DNA of 64,000 nucleotides from Ephydatia muelleri (taxonomy: Eukaryota > Porifera > Demospongiae > Spongillida > Spongillidae). The position numbers were made by a program, and so were the translations under genes. Shown here piece after piece: positions 44,590 to 56,005 of the stretch (positions within the stretch are counted from its first letter, which is position 1; each line of letters opens with the position of its first letter). A model generated the notes under the pieces. The model was not told where the DNA came from. It was given only the letters and a program-made list of their open reading frames with translations, and ran no database searches. The DNA lies in assembly GCA_013339895.1 (NCBI GenBank), contig JABACO010000001.1, positions 6,536,888 to 6,600,887 on the forward strand. The letters run 5' to 3'.

Positions 44590-46520
44590 TCAGGCATCCA
44601 AACTCTCTTTATATATGCTAGCAATCATGAGGTGATTCAACCGTTGCTGGCTCGCAGATAGCTCTTCAACGTACCGCTCACTCACTGCATTTGTTGCAGG
44701 CATCACTAAAATGAGATGGGCAACACGGCACAGCTGGCCAAAAAAACATCCTTCCTCCAATTGTGAGGGACCATAAATGCGCTATAACATGTGGCAAAGA
44801 ATACTGGTCCCTGTAATCTGAATCAGCAGCCTTAAAACTTTCTCCAAACATTTACAGTAGCGTTCGCAACTCAGTTTCATTGAAGTCATCGCTGTAAAAG
44901 GCTAATATTTCTTTCAACTCTTCAATGTATTCCTTTTTGTTTGCTGCATTTATACGAGGACTGTTTCAAGAGTGAAATCCGTGATCAAATCGATCCTTTA
45001 TGTTGGTTATGGCTAGGTCCATGGTTTCGTAGTACAAACGTGAATAGTGCTCTTGTACAGAAGGACTTTGGTAACACTGACTGACACCATCATCTAACCG
45101 CCTAGAAACCTTTGTCGGGCGAGGTAGTGCACTCTGAGATCTGTGCTAGTCTTTGTTGCAAAATCAAGGAATTTTGTACGTATCATCTGTCCTCATCCCT
45201 TGCAGCGTCTTAACTGTTAACTCGGCAATGTGTTGAGCCTCTACTGCGGACATGGACTGGCTCTGCAATCGTTACTCAAATTGTCAGTGATATTCAAGAA
45301 TTGATCACACAATAGGAGACCAAAGAGAAAAGGAAACTTCATAATTAGGACCTATTATTCGCCCTTTTACATCAGAGTCAAGCTTCGTTTCTAGACTTTG
45401 TTCCCAAAGTTCAATCAAGGCACAGTAATTATTGACGATACTTGTCACTGACGCTCCTCGAACAGTCCATCTCGTAGGGCAGAACTTCTTGAGGATAGCA
45501 TGAGATATAGAGTTTTCATTCATACGTTGAAGTTCGGACTGGATTCGTTCAAATGCTGCATGCGTCTCTTTTAGGCGAAAATTTTGACTAGCTGGTGATT
45601 TCATACGCATGCGGTATCTAATGCATCGCAGCAGACCTTTGACTGTTTTATAGTATCACTGACGGCAAGATTGAGAGCATGTCCATACCAGTGAGTGTAG
45701 AGGGCCTTCGAATTCTTCTCATCACCACAGATCTGTGCAGCTATACGCCTCGTCTGCTTCCACTCATATTTGATGCTCCGTCATAGCACTGACCACAACA
45801 ATCAGTGAGCTTAACATTTAATCTTACAAGGGTATCCTTAATAGCAGAGACCAATGTGTCTGACGTGATGGAATCCACTTCGTAAAGTCCAATGAAACTT
45901 TCGTGACTTTCAAGGTACTTGTCGACTCATCGTATGCAGATAGTGAACTGTTCTACGTTCGATACGTCAGTACATTCGTCTGCCATGATTGCGTATATAT
46001 ATTCTCCTGGATATCTTTGCTCAATTGCCTGAGGATGTGAAACGCCATGAGTTTCACACATTCGTTTTGGATGTCATGGGATGTATACTTATTTGTTTTT
46101 TTTTCTTGGCCATCCAGAGTTTGAGATCAGGGCAATCTATACTTAACAGAGACAGCAGTACGCAAAAGTTGCTATCTTCATCAACTAGGTTTCGGAAAGG
46201 TAGTCCTTGTCATGCAAGTCACCTGATACCTCAAGAACCTTAAGAAGCATTTTTCCTTCTCTTCACGGTGCATGTACGCGGTTTAACAGCTCCCCGACGT
46301 CAGTACTTACCTTGGGCAGGACGATAACCACCTCAATTGCTTCGCGATGACAATGGCTTTGTTGATGCTTCTGAAACGCACTTGTTGCATCTTTCCAATC
46401 GATGTATCCTTTGCTAACAAATGCTGGGTTTCGTTTGGTACTGCCGCTCAAGAATTTGCCTTCTTTATCCGCTTTTAAACACACGTCACACGTGGCATAA
46501 TGCCGAATCGATGGTAGCAT
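44590..46520 (-). pseudogene. hAT (ZMYM1/TTF-like) transposase, copy 2
   Basis: More complete copy of the element at 1-1262. From the right: TTF-type zinc-finger region (HYATCDVCLKADKEGKF, AFVSKGYIDWKDATSAFQKH) at 46263-46520; DUF4371 block near 45960-45700 (MADECTDVSNVEQFTICIR, CYDGASNMSG); helical block at 45305-45610; dimerisation motif LILVMPATNAVSERY near 44680-44720 with a frameshift right after it; stop TGA at 44590-44592. The N-terminal end is truncated at about 46520. Confidence 0.85.
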
Positions 46521-47039
46521 CGTAATGCAACCATGGGTATCTAAGACACCAATATACCCTAAAGGACCTTTCTTCTTTCATTGCGCTACCAAATACACGC
46601 TTTGGAAAGGCAAATTGCATGCATGGAAGGATGAAATTTTTCGGGAACATTTGAAGCCATTATAATTGATATTAAATATTAAATAAGTGATAGCAGCTGT
46701 GCTGTGGGCATGTTTCGATTATGGTAACGAATTGTGAACATACTTCGACTATATCCACGTGATTTAAACACGTGTTGAAGTGGGAAATGGACGAAGCTAT
46801 ACAAAGTACGAACGATAGTTGCCCGGAGAAGTATCCATTCTGAGCTATTAACTATCTTGCTAGAGAAGTGTACTCCGACAATGCTGATAAGCAGTAAAAA
46901 CATGGATTGAGAAAGAGAAGTAAGTGTTTGTTACTGATGCTGGAGGCTATTTTATGTGGGTGGAAGCAGCCTCGCTTAGCTATTGAAAATGTCGAAGAAA
47001 GAAAATTAGCAGTTCATGATTTGGCTCAAGGGTTAGGGT
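46521..47039. other. Gene-free stretch
   Basis: Nothing recognisable. Confidence 0.4.
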
Positions 47040-47795
47040 TAGGGTGCAAGGGACAAAACCTTGTCTGAAATAACAGACGATACTACTGGCCAGATATGTA
47101 TAATGAAGTGTGTGATTATGTAAGCGGTTGAAACAAAATTAACACTTGTTTTGTTATAATGCTGTAGATAAGGACTTGTGACCCTTGTCAAAGGAACAAT
47201 GCAACAAAGCTTCGGAAGCAACATGCACCATTGCATTCTATATATGTAAAAGATGATACTTGGTATCAAGTAGATATTGATTTAGTGGGATTTCCTGAGG
47301 CTTCGCGACTGAGGTCACAAATAGATGGCAACCACTGATTATTGCACAAAATGGGCTGAAGATAAAACAGCTTCATCAGTTGCTGATATTCTGTTTTCTG
47401 TAAGTTAACTGATTATACTATTATAAGTTTTTAGCATAAGGAATGTTTATATGAATAGGTTATTTTTTGCCATAGTTGTCCTGTAATAATTGGGTCTGAT
47501 CAAGGAAGGGAATTTGTGAATGCATAATCACAAGGTCTTTTAATAAAAACAAAGGCTGAGCATCACATTACCAGTGCCTATCATCCTCAGGTACATCAAT
47601 GTGCTTTGTAATTTTGAATACATTTCATGCTTCATTAAAAATTGTTTGTATTTTTTTAGCAGTCTAATGGATTAACTGAAAGATTTAATCAGACGCTAAA
47701 TTGGTCACTGGTTAAATCAATATATATATTTCACAATGACTGGGATGCCAATTCTCTTTGGTTATCGAGTCACCAAGCAAAGGAGTACAGTCATG
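47040..47795 (+). pseudogene. Ginger1-like integrase transposase fragment
   Basis: Plus-strand exons: up to 47119 RDKTLSEITD then, frameshifted, YYWPDMYNEVCDY; a 48-bp intron (47120-47167, GTAAGC...TGTAG); 47168-47399 IRTCDPCQRNN, first Asp in YQVDIDLVG, then frameshift and TTDYCTKWAEDKTASSVAD; intron to 47475; CPVIIGSDQGREFVN (second Asp) and AYHPQ; intron; QSNGLTERFNQTLNWSL (catalytic Glu). Same architecture as the element at 11.7-12.7 kb. Stops and shifts make it non-functional; no protease domain seen here. Confidence 0.7.
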
Positions 47796-49605
47796 TTTTA
47801 TGTCATTAACTAGTTAACTAATGTAAGAACTCTTCGATCGTATAAACGAGCTCTCAGATTGCAGTCTTCAACACATAGCGATATTGAGACGCGGGGTTCC
47901 GTATTTCGCTAGCATTGGGGGACCCGGGGTCTCCGATAATAGGGTTCTAAAAAAAAAGGATTGATTCTATGGGGACATGATGCACAATCCTATGGCAAAC
48001 TGCATGTAGCGACACATACCCATCGACACTCTCAAGTGAGGGCTAGCGACGATAAACTGGTTATACGGGAACTCAACATGCACAGTGAGTTTTACAAAAA
48101 TGCGCACGAGCAGTAAGCCTACGGTCTACCCATTCTGATTGTGATTGAAAATCATATTAACTTGAACATTGTGAGTGTCTTAGATTACCTTATCATTTTG
48201 AAAGTGATAGGATGAGAAGGGTAAGAATTTTCTATTCTTTTACCTTGAAAATTGTACAGCAATTACACGTAACGCTTACAAATCACCATATTTGGGGTAT
48301 TAATATTGTATAACATCTTCTCTTACGTGACGCATTCATTTCGAAACGGACTAGTAGGAATTGCGTAAAAACCTTCTACTACCCATGAAAATCAGTGAAT
48401 TATGAACACCAGTGACCTTGATAGCTTTCTATTCACAAGGAACCAAAACATTTTATAATAAAAATTTGTCTCATACCACCATGACAAAACACTCAAATGT
48501 ATAGTGAACCAGGAACTCGGGGAACCTTTGTTTATCTCATCACAAAGGGATTCTAAATACTGGAATACTATAAAAAGGTGCTATTTGTGTACATGTCTAT
48601 GGGAACCCTATTTTGACTTCTGGAACCAAACCATTCGATACAAACACCCCATTGTTATAAAGCTCAATGTATTTCAGCTAATAGAGCTGAACATGTTTCC
48701 ACGCAGGGGAACTTAGGTTTATCTTATTTAGCTACTTATTAATATTCAAGTTTAGTACTATTTTTTAAAATACAAAATCCATGCAATTACACTTGAATAT
48801 TATTTGTAAACAAAAAAGAATTAAAACATTTTATAAATATTTTCTAGCATCTAGTAACTTTCTGCATAGAATGCGGTCCATACAATTTCAGACTATGGAA
48901 ACTTGTAACTAGAACTATTTTTGTTACCACTCATTTCTCCATATATGCGACGGCGGAAATGGGGGTCGACAGTGCATGTTCAACCCATTATATTTCTAAA
49001 TCCATTCCGTTGCCGCTGAAATGCATGTGCGGCGGCAGTACAATGCAACTGATTACGACACTACACTTCCACTTAACACAATCCACAGTTCAAGCCGCAC
49101 CGCGTGGGGGGAAAAAAAAAATTCACCGTTCTTTGATTCCCTTCACAAATTCACCAAATCCATTCAACACGCTATTTAAACAAATAGTTAACAGTCATGT
49201 GACTAATGCCGCATACTGGTGACTTAATCGCAGTATCTTATGCGGCACCGAATTGGACAGTGCTTTTGCAAAAATGTGTTGCACGCAGCCCTGGATCCGG
49301 TCTGGGGCAAAGCCCCAGCCGCTTTTTTGCCTTTGCGTTTATTTAGCATGATATTCACAGTGATATCCAATACATGTACATCACGCGATGTCCGGATTAC
49401 TAGAGCCTGCATGGATAGCGACGAGAAAACTCTTCGTTCTTCACAATGCTATGGTTCCTATACTGCTCAGCATTTAAATACGTGAAGCAAAGCTTTTGTG
49501 AATTTGTGACCGAAGCGTGCACGCGGCCAAGCACCAGCTACATGTCGGTCTATAAACGACTCATGTATGTTTTACTATAATATTAGTATGGTTATAGCTA
49601 TCTGT
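47796..49605. other. Gene-free stretch
   Basis: AT-rich, no recognisable gene, repeat or RNA. Confidence 0.4.
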
Positions 49606-49832
49606 TTACTGAGGAAAAGGATCCATCCCATTCGATCGCTTTAATGCCTCAATCTCATTTATGATGACTGATTTAGGCTTGGAGCATGCAATTGCCAGCC
49701 TGGATGCCAACTGCGCAAAAGTTTTAACTGCGTCTTGACCCCATGCTCCGTACGTCTCGACAACCAAAGGGATGCACACCCAACCTAATTCCACACAATT
49801 AGCATCATTACTGTTGTGTTTTCTTATTTCTG
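49606..49832 (-). pseudogene. LINE copy 1, end of endonuclease domain
   Basis: Reads EIRKHNSNDANC then ELGWVCIPLVVETYGAWG and FAQLASRLAIACSK, matching ELGWVCIPLAVESYGCWG of copy 2. This is the C-terminal part of the restriction-like endonuclease, separated from the rest by the hAT insertion. Confidence 0.85.
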
Positions 49833-50711
49833 CAGTGGCGACGGAACCGCTACGGCCACTGCGGCCATGGCCGCACCACTTTTTACGGCTGAAATTAATA
49901 ATTCATTAGTTATTGAGAATAATTGTAACCTCGATCGGCGGCCGGCGTTCAATTACCACTTATTAATTGTGTCAATTTGAGACAGTTGCTAGCTCTTCTT
50001 TTCAAGCAAGATGGATGCGAGTTCTAGTCAAAGTGTCAGTGACACTGACAGTATTTTCCCAGAAATACCACACCAGCTCAGGGCCTTTCACTTTCCAAAA
50101 CGAGAGTTTGGCAAGAAAAGTGCTGTGAGAAGAAGTTTTCAAACAGCCTAGCTGGTTTGACAAGTGGCCGTGGCTACATTATCGTGAGGAAAATGACAGC
50201 GTGTCATGTTACACGTGCTTGAAGGCAAAGTTGAAAGCTTGCCACAGTCAAGCATTGCATATTATCTGAGTTCTATAGTTGAATTTATAAAGAAGCTATC
50301 ACCAATCCAAAAGGCCTTGATTCCACAAGTTCATTGCCTGGTTTCGTTGATACTGGTCATGCCAGCCACAAATGCTACAAGCGAGAGATCATTTAGTGCG
50401 TTGCGTAGAGTCAAGACCTTTCTACGAACAACGATGACACAACTGCGACTAAACAACTCGATGATTTTGTTCGTTCATAGCAATTAGACAGATAAAATCA
50501 ATTTAGTGGAGCTAGGTAATGAATTTATTCGCGGTTCCGAAGACCGCCAGACATTGTTTGGCAAGTATATGTTAACTGATTAAGACTTCTATACTGTACA
50601 TGTATGATGCTCATAACTAGATACATCTGTCATGTTTGCGCGTATAATATTATGCTTGCTCATCTATTATTCATTGGCCGCACCACTTTATAATAGCTTC
50701 CGTCGCCGCTG
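49833..50711 (+). mobile_element. Internally deleted hAT element inside LINE copy 1
   Basis: Inverted ends CAGTGGCGACGGAA (49833) and, inverted, CAGCGGCGACGGAA (50711). A direct subterminal motif GGCCGCACCACTTT lies near both ends. Interior: transposase start from ATG at 50011 (KREFGKKSAVRRSFQ; frameshift; WFDKWPWLHYREENDS) fused near 50235 to the C-terminal dimerisation domain (LILVMPATNATSERSFSALR). The catalytic core is deleted, so it is non-autonomous. Flank comparison with LINE copy 2 shows only CAGA shared at the two junctions rather than a clean 8-bp duplication. Confidence 0.85.
50011..50487 (+). pseudogene. hAT transposase, N- and C-terminal parts joined by deletion
   Basis: N-terminal TTF-type segment (FHFPKREFGKKSAV, then after a +1 shift WFDKWPWLHYREENDSVSCY) and C-terminal segment (YYLSSIVEFIKKLSPIQ, VMPATNATSERSFSALRRVK, TTMTQLRLNNSMILFVHSN). 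No DDE residues remain. Confidence 0.85.
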
Positions 50712-51476
50712 CTCTGAGGCCTGAGCCGCCACTCCTGAAGACACTCCCGCTTCCGAAAGGATAATTGAATTTAGCGGAGAGGTCACACAGAAGTCAAAGG
50801 CTGCTAGCTTGCTCAGTGACCAATTGTGGACGAGGACATCTGCGGGTCTACTGTGGTCATGGTCTGGAGTTAAATTATTACCTACTTCGAGCTTGACAGG
50901 AAGGTGAGCCAGGCGGCAGGAATCTGCAAACACATCTCGCAGCAGGTTATGGCGATAAACTGCGTCTCCCCCTCGTTTGCACGTGGACGCATGGTGGCCT
51001 AGTGGATCCAGGATAGAATCTGGGCAGAATGCACAACTAGAGTCACATGATGTGTCTAAACCTAGCCACCATTTAAGGGCTACATTGTATTGGTTTGGTT
51101 CGAAATGGAGCCCGAGGCCTTCTGATGGCACAACCGAAAGCCAAGAAGAGGAATGGGGGGCAGAGATGGATAATAGGTCAGCGACTGAGGACCTGTTAAA
51201 TATGCCCTGAAGTTGATAATCATCCAGTTTGGATGAGAGCATCTTTTGATTTATGTTGGAAGATGCGAGGGAGTCCAACGAAATCTTATCAGCTGGTGCT
51301 ACACATACAGTGAACATCTCCACAGCATGGGTGAGGTGGGTAAGAGACTGGAGGCCATAGCCGGATGAACAAACGGAGGCAATGTAAGCAGCTGGAGCAT
51401 GAAGCATGAGAGAGCGCATACCCAAACCACCTCTACTCAAACTTAGCTGGGCCTGATTCCATGATACATCAGTCAA
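50712..51476 (-). pseudogene. LINE copy 1, RT end and endonuclease
   Basis: Contains the zinc-ribbon-like CAFCPDSILDPLGHHASTC, then RHNLLRDVFADSC, RPADVLVHNWSLSKLAAFDF and CVTSPLNSIILSEAGVSSG: the CCHC motif, R-H, PD and D motifs of the R2-type restriction-like endonuclease that nicks the target. Codons below 50712 belong to the hAT insertion. Confidence 0.85.
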
Positions 51477-51497
51477 GTCTACCGAAGTACTCTGAGA

Positions 51498-52806
51498 CTA
51501 ACAACTTCTAACATCCTGGTCGATAAGCTCCAGAGCTTTGACGGAGAACGAGGGTGGAGTAGCGCGAGCCAGATGAGATAGTCTGCAAAAGCCACTACAA
51601 GTGCGAAGTAGCATTAAAGCTACTTGAGGATCAAGTGCTCCAACTTCTTCTATCTGTAGCATGAGTTGTTTAGCCAAACCATGCTTATGAAAAATAAAGG
51701 TGGTACAGAAATCTAGGTCACCAATGGGGATCCCTAAGATTTCAATGTTTGGCTGGTGGGATTGCTTCATGGATGGGGGGAAGTGACTTAGGTCGCTGTG
51801 ACAAAAAACTTCACATTTATTAATGTTGACATGTAGTCCCAAAGAGTGACCTCTTTCTTCTAAAATAGCCAGCACTCTACATACCTCAGTGCTCGAGCCT
51901 GCCACAACACCATCTATCCAAATACCAAGCATGGTACAACAGATTGGCACAGCCTGGCTCCAATACAATCTCAGACACTAAGATATTCAACACCAAAGAG
52001 AATAAGAGAGGGCCGAGAGGTGCTGGACACCACATTCTGAAGTTAGATTCCCCATCGTGTGCCATAAGTATGGGTGCTGGCTATAACACCAATGAGCCCA
52101 AGGGTAGAGTTCAGGACAATGTTTGGCACACTCTGAGGAGTGCTTGACGCGACACCAGATTAAACGCATTCTTCATATCAACTTTCAACACTACTAGGTT
52201 TTCTTCCAGCCAATGCTTTTCGACACACGCTCTAAGACCATGCACAATCTTTTCTGCTCCCATAGGACATGCCACCCCAAACTGGTGTGGTTGAAAAAAT
52301 TCAGAGGCCTTAGACCTCACTAACGCACATAAACACTTCCCGGTAAGACGGTGAAGAGCTTCTCCCACTGCAATGGGGCGAATATCAAGCGAAGAACCTT
52401 GCTTAGACTTAACCAAAGCAGTGAGATTATCTCCAGCAAGAAAGGATGCTATCATGGGTGGAGCTCTACCAGCCGCAAGGATGTTGACTACACCCTTTAA
52501 AGATTGAAGAATCGAGCTTGATAAAGCAACGTCAGCTGCGTCTATCAAGTGCTGAATACGCAAACCTGTGGGGCCAGCCCCAGTTAGTTTGGAGAATGAT
52601 CTTAAAACAGGAACGATGTTAAAATCATGAGGCAACACTGTCTCTGTCGATGGAATAGGGAGGTTTGACGAGCACTCACCTTGAGGGTGTTTGGAAATCA
52701 ACAGATTCCAAGTGTTGTCATCATCGGGGGCTAAGCCCTGAGATGTTAGCATCTGACAAGCTTTGCTGTAAAGTCCATCTTTGGCCAGAGCTATTGCAGA
52801 ATCCAC
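51498..52806 (-). pseudogene. LINE copy 1 reverse transcriptase
   Basis: RT palm motifs: SKLTGAGPTGLRIQHLIDAA, VGEALHRLTGKCLCALVRSK, FGVACPMGAEKIVHGLR, KVDMKNAFNLVSRQALL, then a frameshift to WAHWCYSQHPYLWHTMGNL. The QGDPLG motif is partly deleted, APLGPLLFSLVL follows, and the WYLDD box has a one-base insertion (frame reads MLGIWIDGVVAG). Inactive. Confidence 0.88.
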
Positions 52807-52876
52807 CCTTTTATAATAATATTAATATACAGATTACGGAAGGCTTATATACATGTACACGTTCTACGCAAAACCC

Positions 52877-52986
52877 TAGTCTCGTACCCAGACCCACCAT
52901 GACGTAAGTGTTTATCGCTTACACTACGACAGGTGGTAGTGTAAGCGATAAACACTTACGTCATGGTGGGTCTGGGTACGAGACTA
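52877..52986. mobile_element. Perfect 110-bp palindromic foldback MITE
   Basis: Arms 52877-52927 and 52936-52986 are exact reverse complements (51 nt; pairing extends one more base each side), loop 8 nt. Terminal sequence TAGTCTCGTACCCAGACCC; same TAGTCTCGTA end as 42921-42995. Both flanks start with GCAAA (52868 and 52987), a possible partial target duplication. Confidence 0.85.
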
Positions 52987-52989
52987 GCA

Positions 52990-53338
52990 AATGCAGTCCT
53001 CGTGTGCGCTCCCGGACAATGTTCCCAAGGTCCAACCTCGTCAGACTTCCATGGTTTGAGAAACAAAATATCCACATGGTCCTCCGAGACAGCTTCCAAG
53101 TAATGTTCCTCTTACGTGGCCCTAATCCGCAGAGGAAGTTCTTCTCTTTTCGGGCCACTCCCGAAGTCAACTTTTCCGCCTTGTCACCCGTCCACAATGT
53201 CCTTCCATCCAGGTGTCCGTCTCCAAATAAGAGCGCACCACGAGACATCATCGTGGCTAGGGTTTCAGCCAAAGGTGCCAGGTGCCGCGAGGTGGCCAGC
53301 CTACACGTACCGATCGGGCAAGGATGTGATCGCTCCAA
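52990..53338 (-). CDS. Orphan ORF next to the foldback element
   Basis: Open minus-strand frame with ordinary composition: LATSRHLAPLAETLATMMSR, GALLFGDGHLDGRTLWTGDK, SGVARKEKNFLCGLGPRKRN. Begins MERSHPCPIG. The plus strand is also open here. No family recognised; possibly a fragment of an uncharacterised mobile element. Confidence 0.25.
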
Positions 53339-53351
53339 AGAACGGAAGTAG

Positions 53352-53815
53352 GAAACTCGAACTTCTGGTCTTCCTTCAGAGCAAAAAATTATTAATCACT
53401 CATTATTATTATTATTTTATAAATAAAATAGGTTCATTTGGAGGAGGGGGGTTGAGGTGTGAGTGTGGATTTATAGTTATAGGTGACTTTACTATAATTA
53501 AGGTGCATTTATTTAGACCAGTATATGTGTTGATTGTGTATTATTATAGTACATGTAATAATAATAATAATAATAGTGCATTTATTCTCATTAGTGTATT
53601 CTTGTATCCTGTATATTATTATTATTTTTAATGTTAATGAAAAAATAGAAATAATAATTAACAGGAATACAAGATACAATAGAATACATGAAATACACAT
53701 ATTATTATTGAACATAGATTACATGTACAACGAAATAAAACCCCTAAGTAGTGTACAGCACACCAAAAAGACCCACAACACCCAAAGAACACCCACCCTA
53801 ACCCACATGTCTCAA
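53352..53815. repeat. TAA/ATT-rich simple sequence downstream of LINE copy 2
   Basis: (ATT)n at about 53403-53416 and 53617-53632, (AAT)n at 53558-53575. Includes the LINE 3' UTR; its exact 3' end is not resolvable. Confidence 0.6.
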
Positions 53816-54583
53816 TTAACTCCCGTCTGCTGACTGCAACAGCCTTGCACGGGATAGCATGGCTCTTGCATTACAATGGACTAAGGTCAGGTTAAGTCTC
53901 TGGTATATGGTTGTTGTGGCTTTGGACTTGCTGCACTGTAACTGCAAAGCCAGGCGGGCTGCAAGGCGAGAAAACGAACTATGTGCTTCTTCCCCCCAGC
54001 ACCCATAAGACTCGACCGCTAAGGGAATGCAGACCCACCCCAGCTCCTGCACTTAGGGTCGTTGGCATTGTGCATGCGCACTTCGGCCTTACCCGCTGCT
54101 GACCCACTTGTACTTCCCGCTTCAATCAATGTATTGGAGTTAAGCGGTGAGACTACAGTTAGGTCAAAAGCAGCTGGCTTGCCAAGTGTCCAGTTGGGGA
54201 CCAGAAAGTCTGCTGGCCGGCTATTAGAAACATCCCCTCCCGATCCATACCCTACCTCCAATTGACCACCCAGACGAGCTCTATGGCAGAATTGTGCAAA
54301 TACATCCCTCAGGGCATTATGCCGTATCACTGCATCCCCTTCCCCTATTGCAGGTTACTGCATGATGCCCAAAGGGGTCTAGCTGATGGTCGTGGCAGTG
54401 GGGACAATGTTGCTGTGGTGAAGTGTCCATCCCAAGCCACCATTTCACTGCCACCTGGAACTCTTCCGGCTCCATGCAGAGATTGAGTCCCCTGGATGGA
54501 ATCACCGCAAGCCAAGAGGGAGCATGGCGAGTTGACACTGACAACAAGCGGGCACGGTTGGCTGGAGTTGAGGTCGCACACAA
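53816..54583 (-). pseudogene. LINE copy 2 restriction-like endonuclease
   Basis: Two overlapping frames: HCPHCHDHQLDPFGHHAVTC (zinc-binding Cys/His), then RHNALRDVFAQFC, SRPADFLVPNWTLGKPAAFD and LTVVSPLNSNTLIEAGSTSG, then ELGWVCIPLAVESYGCWGEE. R-H, P-A-D and A-x-D correspond to conserved motifs of the REL endonuclease in R2-clade elements; the E..VE.YG block is the C-terminal part. Nicks target DNA to prime reverse transcription. Confidence 0.82.
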
Positions 54584-54602
54584 CTGATCAAACTGATGGT
54601 TT

Positions 54603-56005
54603 TCAATTCCAGCAGATAACTTTTTTTTGGCTCGACCCTGACTCTAAAAGCGAATTATCTGATAGAGAACTTGCCTGAGGAACCAAACTATTGTAAATGC
54701 TGACTGCTTGCCTAGAAAACTCATCCAGGGGATCTGAATTACTGGTTTTGATCACAGATGCCAAGTAAGCCGCTGAACAATGCAGCTCCAACCTACGGAG
54801 GCCTAGACCACCCCTACTAAGGCTCAACTGCACTTGCTGCCAAACTGCATCCGAAGCATCAATTCCTACACAATCCGAGAAGTGACATCGAACCTCCCCA
54901 TTAGTCCTTCTGACACCAGAGAAGGAGGAGTGGAGCGTGCTACATGGACCAATTTACAAAATGATGCACACTGCCGTAAGAGGAGCAGTGCAATTTGAGG
55001 GTCTATTGAACCCACCTCCACCACCTGGGATAGCAACCTCACTGCCTTGGCCCGCTTTTGAGCCAGAAATTTGGCACAAAATATCACATCCCCAATTGGA
55101 GCCCCTAAAATCTCTACATTCGGATCGTGCTGCCTCTTCATGTCCGCTGGAAAGCCTTCCAAAGAGCCTTGAGAAATAAGCTCACATTTGGTAGCATTGA
55201 TCCTAAGCCCCATGGGAGGACCAATCTGTTGAATGAGTTGGATAGCCCTCTTAACTGCGTCTGTAGCACCTGCAAGGGTACCATCATCCAGGTACCATCT
55301 ATTGAATAACAGATTGGAACACTCCTTGTCAGCCGCAATAGCCCGAACCAGCTTTTGTAGGACCAGAGAAAACAGGAGAGGGCCCAAAGGATCTCCCTGA
55401 TGGACACCTTGTTCTGACCCAAGTGTGCCCATTGGGTGCCACAATGTGGGATGTTGTCCATAGCACCAGTAAACCCACCGAAACAGTTCCGGGAAGTGAG
55501 TCGCACACTCTTCTAGCAGGGCCTGCCGCAATACTTCATTAAAAGCATTCTTTAGATCCACTTTACAGGCAACAAACTCCCTATCCCCCCAGTGTTCTGA
55601 AATGCAGCGACGAAAACCATGCACCAGCTTTTCCGCCCCTGCTGGGTAAGCCACACCCAACTGAAAAGGATAAAAAAACTCAGAGGCTTTGGCTCTAGAA
55701 ATGATACAAAGACACTTCCCTGTCAGTCTTCTCAAAGTCTCACCACTACAATTGGGCGTAAGTCCAGGGGAGATCCCTCCTCGTTCTTCATCAAGGCAGT
55801 AGGTGAGCCTCCTGCAAGAAACTTGGCTACCCCAATTGGAGCTCTCCCATCTGCTAAGATGTTCACTATGGCCCTAAGGGAAGAACAGATGGAAATGGGA
55901 AGATGAACCTCGGCCGCTTCAATCAGGTGCTGTATTCGCAACCCAGAGGGACCACAAGCACTATCTCTGGGAAACTGGTACAGGACTGACCTGAGATCGA
56001 GGTCT
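54603..56005 (-). pseudogene. LINE copy 2 reverse transcriptase
   Basis: RT motifs in order: DSACGPSGLRIQHLIEAAEV, AKFLAGGSPTALMKNEEGSP, RLTGKCLCIISRAKASEF, KVDLKNAFNEVLRQALL, GVHQGDPLGPLLFSLVLQKL, catalytic RWYLDDGTLAG (about 55285), ILGAPIGDVIFCAKFLAQKR, then thumb MQLSLSRGGLGLRRLELHCS. A frameshift at about 55735 and others at 54866 and 54600 break the frame. The catalytic box is intact, unlike in copy 1. Confidence 0.9.

Larger units (their letters stand above)
49606..52815 (-). mobile_element. LINE with restriction-like endonuclease, copy 1, 5'-truncated
   Basis: Minus-strand non-LTR retrotransposon of the same family as 53816-57520. Homology to copy 2 starts inside the region before RT and ends upstream at about 52815, the 5' truncation expected of target-primed reverse transcription. 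It carries a hAT insertion at 49833-50711. Frameshifts at the QGDPLG region and a 1-bp insertion in the YLDD box kill it. Confidence 0.85.

Noticed and set aside
47031-47050. GGGTTAGGGTTAGGG, possible interstitial telomere repeat
   Set aside because: Only two and a half units, and it lies within the decayed zinc-domain coding region of a Ginger-like transposase.
53116-53833. Plus-strand and minus-strand frames rich in I, Y, N over TAA/ATT repeats
   Set aside because: Low-complexity simple sequence, not protein-coding.
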